Origin: an uncultured Eubacteriales bacterium
GTDB taxonomy: Bacteria > Bacillota > Clostridia > TANB77 > CAG-508
Length of the DNA: 5,166 nucleotides
NCBI GenBank assembly: GCA_902766085.1
Contig: CACXCH010000071.1
Coordinates: forward strand, 1-5,166
Reading direction: 5' to 3'
Within the stretch, counting starts at the first letter, position 1; each line of letters begins with the position of its first letter. The position numbers and the translations under genes are program-made. Under the pieces are notes generated by a model. The model made no database searches and was not told the origin of the DNA. It saw only the letters and a list, made by a program, of their open reading frames with translations. Positions 1 to 5,166 of this stretch are shown here, piece by piece.

Positions 1-1614
1 AATGGACATTCTTGTGTTTTAGAGGATGCTTTACTTAAGTTTACTTCAGGATTACTCGGAGTTGATGAAAATGAATTGAAAATGGCTATAAAAGATTTAG
101 CATCAAAAGAGAAAATAAACATTGAAAAGAGAACAGAGCTTTTAACAATAGATGAAAAAACAGAAGAAGTTGAAAGAAAATGGATATACTTAAGTGATTT
201 TTACTTAGCTGAAGGTAATATTGCATATAGAATTAAAGAACTTTCTACTTGTAAAAACACTAAAAAAATTTATGATATTGATAAGGTGATAAAAAAAGTC
301 AGTCAAATAAATCCATCTAGTAAGCAAGAAGAAGCAATAAAAATGATTAATGAAAATAACGTTTCTATTATTACAGGTGGCCCAGGTACCGGAAAAACGA
401 CCATAATAAAAACAATTATTGACATTTATAAATCAATAGGTAAAAAAGTTATACTATGTGCTCCAACGGGCAGGGCAGCTAAAAGAATGACTGAATCTAC
501 AGGTGAGGACGCTAAAACTCTCCATAGGTTACTTGAAATTGGTAAAATTGAAGATGAAAAATTTTATCCTGATATGGATGTTACTCCAATAGATGCCGAT
601 ATAGTAATTGTTGATGAAGTATCAATGGTCGATATGTTTTTAATGAATTATTTACTCAATGGTATCTACAAAGGCACAAAATTAATTTTGGTGGGAGATA
701 TTAATCAGCTTCCATCTGTTGGACCAGGAAGAGTTCTAAAAGATTTAATTGATTCAGAACAAATCCCTTATGTTAAATTAAACAAAATCTTTAGGCAAGC
801 GGCTAAAAGTAGAATAATTGTTAATGCACACAAAGTTAATGATGGGATTAATTTTATTGGAGAAAAGGTTAATGATGATACATTAGATGATTTCGAATTT
901 ATTGCTCAAAATAACCCAAGAATTGTTCAGAAAATGATCCTTGAACAATATAAAAATACAAATATTCAAATAATTACACCTACAAAAAGAGGTGACCTAG
1001 GAACAAAAACGCTAAATAAACTAATTCAAGAGAAATTTAACCCAAAAGATAAGGCAAAAAGAGAAAAACACTTTGGAGATGTTATTTTTAGGGAAGGCGA
1101 TAAAGTTATGCAAACTAAAAATAACTATGACATTGAGTGGGTAAAAAATAATGACTATAATCTTGATAGCAATGAAAAATGGATGAATGTAAATAGCCTA
1201 GATCCTAATTATGTAATAAAAAGAGAATACGGGAGTGGCATTTTTAATGGCGAAATGGGAACGATTACAGAAATTGACAATGAAACTGATATTATGCAAA
1301 TAAGATTTGAGGATGGAAAGATTGCAAATTATAGTTTTCAAGATTTAGACCAAATAGAACATTCTTATGCTATAACAGTACATAAATCCCAGGGAAGCGA
1401 GTTTGATGAGGTATTGATGCCAATACTCGGTGTATCACAAATGCTTTTAACAAGAAATATTTTATACACTGGAATGACGAGAGCAAAGAAAATGCTTAGA
1501 ATTTATAGTAATGAATCAACAATAGAATATATGATAAATAACAACCATAGTAAAGAGAGAAACTCTGGATTAAAATATAAATTAATAAAAGCATTTGAAA
1601 ATGAAAAAACGTAA
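1..1614 (+). CDS. recD2: RecD2-type ATP-dependent DNA helicase (5'-truncated by window edge)
   Basis: This is a superfamily 1B DNA helicase; RecD2 enzymes unwind DNA 5'->3' and act in repair and recombination without RecBC. The frame is open from base 1, giving 537 visible residues. Family members usually have about 720-830, so some 200-290 N-terminal residues lie to the left. Numbering from base 1, I see a conserved Gln at 109, Walker A GGPGTGKT at 126-133, motif Ia APTGRAAKR at 154-162, Walker B DEVSM at 205-209, motif III GDINQLPSVGPG at 232-243, FRQ at 264-266, motif V YAITVHKSQGSEF at 456-468 and motif VI LYTGMTRAKK at 488-497. The start of the visible part (GHSC...LLK) fits the region just before the helicase core. 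An in-frame TTG at 76 is not the true start, because family-like sequence continues upstream of it. Residues about 380-410, before the IFNGEMG motif, look slightly longer than in typical members. The C-terminus appears complete. comF follows after 49 bp. Confidence 0.95.
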   Translation, partial: NGHSCVLEDALLKFTSGLLGVDENELKMAIKDLASKEKINIEKRTELLTIDEKTEEVERKWIYLSDFYLAEGNIAYRIKELSTCKNTKKIYDIDKVIKKVSQINPSSKQEEAIKMINENNVSIITGGPGTGKTTIIKTIIDIYKSIGKKVILCAPTGRAAKRMTESTGEDAKTLHRLLEIGKIEDEKFYPDMDVTPIDADIVIVDEVSMVDMFLMNYLLNGIYKGTKLILVGDINQLPSVGPGRVLKDLIDSEQIPYVKLNKIFRQAAKSRIIVNAHKVNDGINFIGEKVNDDTLDDFEFIAQNNPRIVQKMILEQYKNTNIQIITPTKRGDLGTKTLNKLIQEKFNPKDKAKREKHFGDVIFREGDKVMQTKNNYDIEWVKNNDYNLDSNEKWMNVNSLDPNYVIKREYGSGIFNGEMGTITEIDNETDIMQIRFEDGKIANYSFQDLDQIEHSYAITVHKSQGSEFDEVLMPILGVSQMLLTRNILYTGMTRAKKMLRIYSNESTIEYMINNNHSKERNSGLKYKLIKAFENEKT

Positions 1615-1653
1615 GATTATTTAAACGCCTTAATTTATTAACCAGCAACAAAA

Positions 1654-1660
1654 AAGGAGG
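1654..1660 (+). promoter_or_regulatory. Ribosome binding site for comF
   Basis: The sequence AAGGAGG is a near-perfect Shine-Dalgarno match. It ends only 3 bases before the ATG at 1664, which is tighter than the usual 5-9. The ATG is still the right start, because the protein then begins directly with the ComF-typical segment LLDLIFPPTCEYCG. No promoter or terminator is evident in the 49-bp gap, so translation is probably from a recD2 read-through transcript. Confidence 0.8.
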
Positions 1661-1663
1661 ACA

Positions 1664-2311
1664 ATGAATTTACTTGACTTGATTTTTCCACCAACTTGTG
1701 AGTATTGTGGAAAAATTGGAAAATATGTATGTGATGATTGTTACAAAAAAGTAATATTTCTAGAGTTGAAAAAAAATGAAAAAAATGATAAATTCTTTAT
1801 GTATAAATATGATGGAGAAATTAGAACATTACTTTTAAAGTATAAATTTAGAGATAAGTCATATTTATGTAGTTTTTTTGCTGAAAAAATATGTAATTGT
1901 TATGAAGCATCTGTTTTTATAAATCAATATGATATGATTATTCCAGTTCCTCTACATAAAAAACGTTTGCTAGAAAGAGGCTATAATCAAGCAAGCGAGG
2001 TTGCGAAAAGAATAGCCAATGAAAAAAACAAGGAGTTTAATACTTTAAAAAAAATAAAATGTGAGACTTCTGTTTTAAAAAAATGCAAAAATATTCAGCC
2101 ACAAAGCATACAAAATGGCTCTTCTAGAAAGAAAAATGTTAAAAACGCCTTTTATGTAAAAAATGCTGAAAAAATCAAAGACAAAAAAATTCTTATTTTT
2201 GATGACATTTATACAACGGGAGCAACTGCAAATGAATGCAAAAGAGTTTTAATTGCAGCAGGTGCTAAACAATGTGGAATAATGACAATTGCAAAAGATT
2301 ATATGAAATAA
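1664..2311 (+). CDS. comF: ComF family protein (zinc ribbon + phosphoribosyltransferase-like domain)
   Basis: This is a complete 215-residue ComF/ComFC-type protein, a normal length for the family. ComF proteins are cytoplasmic and needed for natural transformation in several bacteria; their exact reaction is not settled. The N-terminus carries a four-cysteine zinc ribbon (C12, C15, C23, C26). A YDGEIRTLLLKYKF segment at about 49-62 and IPVPLHKKR at 93-101 follow, then RGYNQA at 105-110. The Q145/Q147...R155...N158-x-x-AF stretch matches the conserved region before the last strand. The PRPP-binding type motif ILIFDDIYTTGAT lies at 176-188, with the two acidic residues D180 and D181 kept. No truncation or frameshift is visible. 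It sits 49 bp after recD2 and 48 bp before the KAP-like NTPase gene, all on the same strand. From memory, recD2 next to comF is a familiar arrangement in clostridia. It also occurs in species never shown to be transformable, so competence should not be assumed. Confidence 0.93.
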   Translation: MNLLDLIFPPTCEYCGKIGKYVCDDCYKKVIFLELKKNEKNDKFFMYKYDGEIRTLLLKYKFRDKSYLCSFFAEKICNCYEASVFINQYDMIIPVPLHKKRLLERGYNQASEVAKRIANEKNKEFNTLKKIKCETSVLKKCKNIQPQSIQNGSSRKKNVKNAFYVKNAEKIKDKKILIFDDIYTTGATANECKRVLIAAGAKQCGIMTIAKDYMK

Positions 2312-2341
2312 TGCTAATAAAAAAATTATTTGAAAGGAACA

Positions 2342-2350
2342 AAGGAAGGA
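2342..2350 (+). promoter_or_regulatory. Ribosome binding site for the KAP-like NTPase gene
   Basis: AAGGAAGGA ends 9 bases before the ATG at 2360, a good spacing. A weaker GAAAGGAA lies just upstream at 2332-2339. The reading frame has a stop (TAA) at 2351-2353, so 2360 is the earliest possible ATG. It also gives an N-terminus that leads straight into the P-loop, as expected for the family. Confidence 0.75.
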
Positions 2351-2359
2351 TAAAAGATA

Positions 2360-4318
2360 ATGGATGATTTAGTTGAAAGCATACTTGATTATATTAGAGC
2401 TGACTACACTGATTATGCAATTATGATTAATGGTGAGTGGGGATCAGGAAAAACTTATTTTTGGAATAATAAAATTAGAAGCAAACTTGATTCAATGCAA
2501 ATAAATGGAAAGAAATTGACAACAATTTATATGTCACTATATGGAATTTCAAATTTGGAGGAAATTAGTAAAAAGATATTTATTGAAACTACACAATTAA
2601 TGGATAAAAACTTACGCAAATATATGCAACAGAGTGGACAAACATCAATTCCAGAGTATGCAAAAACTGGACTTGATATGGCAAATCTATTTGGTGTAAC
2701 TCAAAATGGTGATAGAGTAAACTATGCTGATTTCTTTTCAACAGATGATAAAGTTTTATGCTTTGATGATCTGGAAAGGGCAAATGTAGATGTTATTGAT
2801 ATTTTAGGATATATTAACAATTTTGTTGAACACGACCATATAAAAACAATAATTATTTGTAACGAAAAAGAACTTTCAACAAAACTAAAAAGTAGCAATA
2901 TTGAGATGAAAACTTTTATTGCAACATATTTGCTTGACAAAGAAAATAAGCTTCTTGACAATGACAAGCCAATGGTTGAAAAATTGCATGATACTATGGA
3001 GGATGTTTTTGATAAAGCAAACGATTATGAAAGAATTAAGGAAAAGCTAATTGGAGAAACATTTGAATACAAACCAGAATTTACATACATAATAAATGGA
3101 ATTTTGATGAGATATGAAAAATATCCAGAATTAATTAGATTTTTACGTTCAAATACTGCATTGATAATGTCTACTTTTGAAAAGAGTGGAACAAGAAATT
3201 TAAGAATTTTAAAACACGCTTTAGCAGACTTTAAACGTGTATTTGATGTAACAACAAAGGCATACCCAAATACAAACAACGTAATTCTTCAAACAATGCT
3301 AATTTTTACAATTGCTGTTTCATTTGAAATCAAAGCTGGAAAAATTACAAAAGACAAATTAGCAAATATTGAAGACAATGAAGAATACAAATCAATTGTT
3401 GTTTCATCAAAAGTATTTATGGATAATAGACAATTCTACATAAAAGAATTTGATAACAACTATTACTACAATTTTAAATCAGAATTTAGATACTTCAAAT
3501 TCATAGAGCTATTTGTTAGAACTAGAATTATGGATATGAAAGTATTCAAAAAAGATATGGAAGACATTAAAGCAATGGAAGATACATCTAATATCCCTGG
3601 ATATAAAAGAATCCTTACAGAGGAATACTGGAAAATACCAGATGACGAATTTCAAGGTATTATTGAAGATGTATTAGACACTGTAAAAAATGGAAAAGTT
3701 TCTATAACAAATATTGTAAAATTATATGCTTATTTCATATATTTTTTACAAAAAAAACTGATTGATTATGACTTAGAAGCTTTAAAGACCCTATTTATGA
3801 ATGGATTAAACATTTCTGCGCTTACATCAGAGTATTGTGAAAATCCACAAGAAGAAATTAGTGGGATTCAAGTAAGTGACAATGAATATGGAATGAGAGA
3901 AATGATTGATAGATATTATGAACTAAATGCTCAGCTTCGTGATAAGATGTATGAACAAAAAGCAATTGATATATTCAAAGATATACCTATGAAAATGGAT
4001 CTATTCTATGAGAGATTCGATAAAGAATGTATGGATATACCTCTATTTAAATATAGTGACCCATATTTGATATTCCAAAGAATTTCATGTGCAAGTAATG
4101 AAGACATTGTAAAAATAAGAGAAAAATTGATTTCAAGAGCTAAAAAATCTCCTGAAATTGCTAAAGAAGAGATTCCTAATATGTATAAGCTTTGTCAAAT
4201 TATTGATGACTATGTTGCAGACAAGAAAACTAGCATAAAGATTGTTGTGCTAAAAGAATTTTCGACAGAGCTTAGAAAACTTTTAGATAACTTAAAAGAT
4301 ACAAGTGATATGCTATAA
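2360..4318 (+). CDS. KAP-family-like P-loop NTPase, accessory/possible defence protein
   Basis: This is a complete 652-residue protein with an N-terminal P-loop ATPase domain. Visible motifs are Walker A GEWGSGKT at 25-32, a SLYGISNLEEI strand-turn at 59-69, Walker B VLCFDDLE at 132-139 with the acidic pair D136/D137, a sensor-1-like strand IIICNEKEL at 164-172 with polar N168, and a C-terminal lid-like NLRILKHALADF at 280-291. This order and the GEWGSGKT and FDDLER signatures fit the KAP (PF07693-like) group of STAND-related NTPases. Many KAP proteins carry membrane helices inside the P-loop domain; none is seen here, so it is probably cytoplasmic. Residues 308-323 are hydrophobic but contain polar and acidic residues. 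The C-terminal half (about 330-652) looks largely helical and I recognise no domain in it. It follows comF by 48 bp and ends at a probable terminator. Bacterial KAP NTPases are often accessory and some occur in defence contexts, but no effector domain or partner gene is visible. Family call fairly sure; function unknown. Confidence 0.75.
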   Translation: MDDLVESILDYIRADYTDYAIMINGEWGSGKTYFWNNKIRSKLDSMQINGKKLTTIYMSLYGISNLEEISKKIFIETTQLMDKNLRKYMQQSGQTSIPEYAKTGLDMANLFGVTQNGDRVNYADFFSTDDKVLCFDDLERANVDVIDILGYINNFVEHDHIKTIIICNEKELSTKLKSSNIEMKTFIATYLLDKENKLLDNDKPMVEKLHDTMEDVFDKANDYERIKEKLIGETFEYKPEFTYIINGILMRYEKYPELIRFLRSNTALIMSTFEKSGTRNLRILKHALADFKRVFDVTTKAYPNTNNVILQTMLIFTIAVSFEIKAGKITKDKLANIEDNEEYKSIVVSSKVFMDNRQFYIKEFDNNYYYNFKSEFRYFKFIELFVRTRIMDMKVFKKDMEDIKAMEDTSNIPGYKRILTEEYWKIPDDEFQGIIEDVLDTVKNGKVSITNIVKLYAYFIYFLQKKLIDYDLEALKTLFMNGLNISALTSEYCENPQEEISGIQVSDNEYGMREMIDRYYELNAQLRDKMYEQKAIDIFKDIPMKMDLFYERFDKECMDIPLFKYSDPYLIFQRISCASNEDIVKIREKLISRAKKSPEIAKEEIPNMYKLCQIIDDYVADKKTSIKIVVLKEFSTELRKLLDNLKDTSDML

Positions 4319-4353
4319 TTACTAGTCAATGGTCTAACAAATTAGAAAAGAAA

Positions 4354-4426
4354 AAAACATAATACTTAATAAGCGATTAAATGTGTGCCTTACTTGCCTA
4401 TTAAATATTATGTTTTAGTTTTTCTA
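4354..4426 (+). terminator. Hairpin terminator after the KAP-like NTPase gene
   Basis: The arms 4354-4371 and 4399-4416 pair over 18 positions with one C-A mismatch, around a 27-base loop. Pairing continues imperfectly into the loop (GC at 4373-4374 with GC at 4396-4397) and into the A-rich and T-rich flanks. A T-rich tail (AGTTTTTCT) follows the 3' arm. It starts 36 bases after the TAA at 4316-4318. The A-run before the 5' arm means it could also end transcription coming from the right. The stem is nearly all A/T, which is weak for a classical intrinsic terminator. The long symmetrical arms could alternatively mark an old mobile element end. Confidence 0.65.
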
Positions 4427-4476
4427 TTCTTAAAACCATTAAACAGTAACAAAAAATATAGAAAAAACAAGAAAAA

Positions 4477-4508
4477 TTGTTGCTATTTAGCATAAACCGT
4501 GATAATAT
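4477..4508 (+). promoter_or_regulatory. Sigma-A type promoter candidate upstream of the Rpn-like gene
   Basis: Two registers fit. TTGTTG (4477-4482) pairs with GATAAT (4501-4506) at 18 bp. Alternatively TTGCTA (4480-4485) pairs with TAATAT (4503-4508) at 17 bp, with a TG one base upstream of that -10 (4500-4501). An A-rich tract at 4450-4476 lies directly upstream and could act as an UP-like element. The predicted transcription start is near 4513-4516, which would leave a leader of about 350 bases before the ATG at 4864. It sits after the terminator, so the Rpn-like gene is probably transcribed separately from the recD2-comF unit. Confidence 0.55.
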
Positions 4509-4592
4509 AAGTTCACAATATTTATTCAAAAGAATTTTTATTCTTATATTTTAAATCAATAAATATCTTGATCAGGTAAAACTTAATTTTCT

Positions 4593-4631
4593 AAAGTTAT
4601 TTAATTCTAATCAAAGTTAAATTAATACTAA
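4593..4631 (+). repeat. Weak tandem direct repeat in the leader, about 20-bp period
   Basis: AAAGTTA-TTTAATTCTAA at 4593-4610 is followed by AAAGTTAAATTAATACTAA at 4613-4631. The first seven bases are identical, and most of the rest match if one gap is allowed. In DNA this AT-rich such a match can arise by chance, so I give it little weight. It lies in the putative leader of the Rpn-like gene. Confidence 0.3.
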
Positions 4632-4793
4632 AGTCAAAAGACTTACCAAATTTATTTACTTCAATTTTATTTTTCTAATATCAATAATTAAAGAAGTCAA
4701 ATTTCTATTAAAACAATTAAGCATGTTTTAATTTAAAACTAACAATTTCAAGATCTATTTCATATTTTGAGAATTCAATTGTCATTATTTCTT

Positions 4794-4799
4794 TATAAT
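4794..4799 (+). promoter_or_regulatory. Isolated TATAAT -10 box, possible second promoter
   Basis: This is a perfect -10 hexamer 64 bases before the ATG at 4864. The best -35 match, TTGAGA at 4767-4772, is 21 bp away, which is too far; TTGTCA at 4779-4784 is only 9 bp away, which is too close. No TG extends the box. If used, it would give a conventional leader of about 55 bases instead of about 350. Confidence 0.3.
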
Positions 4800-4846
4800 T
4801 AGAACCCAAATAAATTTAGACTATTAATTTTTATAAATTTTTACAG

Positions 4847-4852
4847 AAAGGA
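4847..4852 (+). promoter_or_regulatory. Ribosome binding site deciding the Rpn-like gene start
   Basis: AAAGGA lies 11 bases before the ATG at 4864 and 5 bases before an in-frame TTG at 4858. The frame is closed by a TAA at 4834-4836, so these are the only sensible starts. I chose ATG because of codon preference. TTG has the better spacing and would add only two residues (Met-Arg). Confidence 0.6.
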
Positions 4853-4863
4853 AATTTTTGCGT

Positions 4864-5166
4864 ATGGCGAAAAATGAAGAAGAAAACAAAACTAAAGAAA
4901 CCTTAACTAATGAAGAAAAACTAAAAGTAAATGAAAATTTTGAGGAAGGAGGTTTTACCAAAAATTTAATACATAATGAATCATGTACCAAGAAAAGCAC
5001 ATTAATGCCCAAAAATGATGTAGTATTTCAAACATTATTTACAAGAGGAGCTGATAATATTACAAAAGCCCTTATTGAGGATATCATAAAAACCAAGATT
5101 AAAAAAATAGATCTTGATAAGAGTAAAGATTTAGTAAATGATAGTATTCGAAGTAAAAACGGAAGA
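4864..5166 (+). CDS. PD-(D/E)XK nuclease-family putative transposase, Rpn-like (3'-truncated by window edge)
   Basis: The first 101 residues of the protein are visible and the frame is open to the right edge. After a charged, Glu/Lys/Asn-rich N-terminal tail of about 45 residues comes the family signature LMPKNDVVFQTLF at 47-59, then the helix DNITKALIEDIIKTKIKKIDLDKS at about 64-87. The end, SIRSKNGR, is where the conserved K-x-G-R-x-D stretch with the first catalytic Asp usually begins. This pattern matches the PF12784 / Rpn 'recombination-promoting nuclease/putative transposase' group, typically around 300 residues. Rpn proteins in E. coli are DNA endonucleases reported to raise RecA-independent recombination and to affect phage. 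The catalytic D and E-x-K/Q residues are outside the window, so activity cannot be judged. A separate promoter lies upstream, and the gene is set apart from the recD2-comF unit by a terminator. Such genes are often multicopy, which would fit a mobile origin; no terminal repeats are visible here. Confidence 0.8.
   Translation, partial: MAKNEEENKTKETLTNEEKLKVNENFEEGGFTKNLIHNESCTKKSTLMPKNDVVFQTLFTRGADNITKALIEDIIKTKIKKIDLDKSKDLVNDSIRSKNGR

Larger units (their letters stand above)
4319..4863. other. Non-coding AT-rich gap between the operon end and the Rpn-like gene
   Basis: This 545-bp stretch holds no credible protein-coding gene on either strand: stops are dense in all frames and no ORF with a ribosome binding site is seen. 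It contains a hairpin terminator at its left end, a promoter candidate about 60 bp after it, and an isolated TATAAT box near its right end. Between the promoter and the start at 4864 lie about 340 bases of mostly A/T with a few short hairpins (for example AAGTC-AAAA-GACTT at 4631-4644) and one weak direct repeat. I recognise no tRNA, riboswitch or known small RNA. Confidence 0.7.

Noticed and set aside
76..1614. Start of the helicase gene at the TTG at 76
   Set aside because: The same frame is open to base 1 and the upstream residues (GHSC...LLKFTSGLLGV) look like RecD2. Starting at 76 would leave the protein some 200 residues short for no visible reason.
2589..3279. Minus-strand open frames inside the NTPase gene
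   Set aside because: They lie fully opposite a well-supported gene, lack ribosome binding sites and give Ser/Phe/Leu-rich translations typical of antisense frames.
3281..3328. Transmembrane helix in the NTPase at residues 308-323
   Set aside because: The stretch is short, carries Gln, Thr and Glu, and has no partner helix. A buried helix of the ATPase lid is more likely.
4530..4545. Small hairpin AAGAAT/ATTCTT with a T loop as a regulatory element
   Set aside because: A six-pair A/T stem is expected often by chance in this region and nothing else supports a function.
4319..4863. tRNA, CRISPR array, riboswitch or insertion-sequence ends in the gap
   Set aside because: There are no evenly spaced repeats, no tRNA-like arms or CCA end, no recognised riboswitch core and no matched terminal repeats flanking the Rpn-like gene within the window.
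4824..5012. Minus-strand open frame of 62 residues over the Rpn-like start
   Set aside because: It is antisense to the conserved PD-(D/E)XK reading frame and its low-complexity Ser/Phe composition is the mirror of the Lys/Glu-rich N-terminal tail.
2360..5166. NTPase plus Rpn-like nuclease as a two-gene defence system
   Set aside because: A probable terminator, a separate promoter and 545 bp lie between them, so co-regulation is not supported. Rpn-like genes are often scattered copies unrelated to their neighbours.

Overview
This is an AT-rich chromosomal segment that looks like a low-GC Firmicute, most likely a Clostridia or related gut lineage. The basis is base composition, strong AGGAGG-type ribosome binding sites, Lys/Asn/Ile-rich proteins and a recD2-comF gene pair. 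All coding frames read with standard stops and I saw no need for TGA recoding. The genus cannot be decided from this window. All four genes lie on the + strand.

Bases 1-4318 hold three closely spaced genes with gaps of about 48-49 bp and no visible terminator between them, which suggests one transcript. They are: (i) the 3' part of a RecD2-type superfamily 1 DNA helicase, whose N-terminus lies left of the window; (ii) a complete ComF-family phosphoribosyltransferase-like protein with its zinc ribbon, associated with DNA uptake and competence; and (iii) a complete 652-residue P-loop NTPase that best fits the KAP family, with clear Walker A and B motifs and a long helical C-terminal half I do not recognise.

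Bases 4319-4863 are non-coding and very AT-rich. They begin with an 18-bp, one-mismatch inverted repeat followed by a T-run, which I read as a terminator closing the three-gene unit. A good sigma-A type promoter candidate follows near 4477-4508, then roughly 340 bases without a convincing ORF. A second isolated TATAAT lies nearer the next gene.

From 4864 to the right edge is the 5' part of a gene for a PD-(D/E)XK nuclease-family putative transposase (Rpn/PF12784-like). Its catalytic core lies beyond the window.

The helicase and ComF fit a common theme of DNA recombination and uptake. The KAP-family NTPase is the least explained gene; families of this kind turn up as accessory or defence-associated genes, but nothing here proves that role. 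I do not see a clearly new multi-gene system. The best leads are the KAP-like NTPase with its unassigned C-terminal half and the long leader ahead of the Rpn-like gene.
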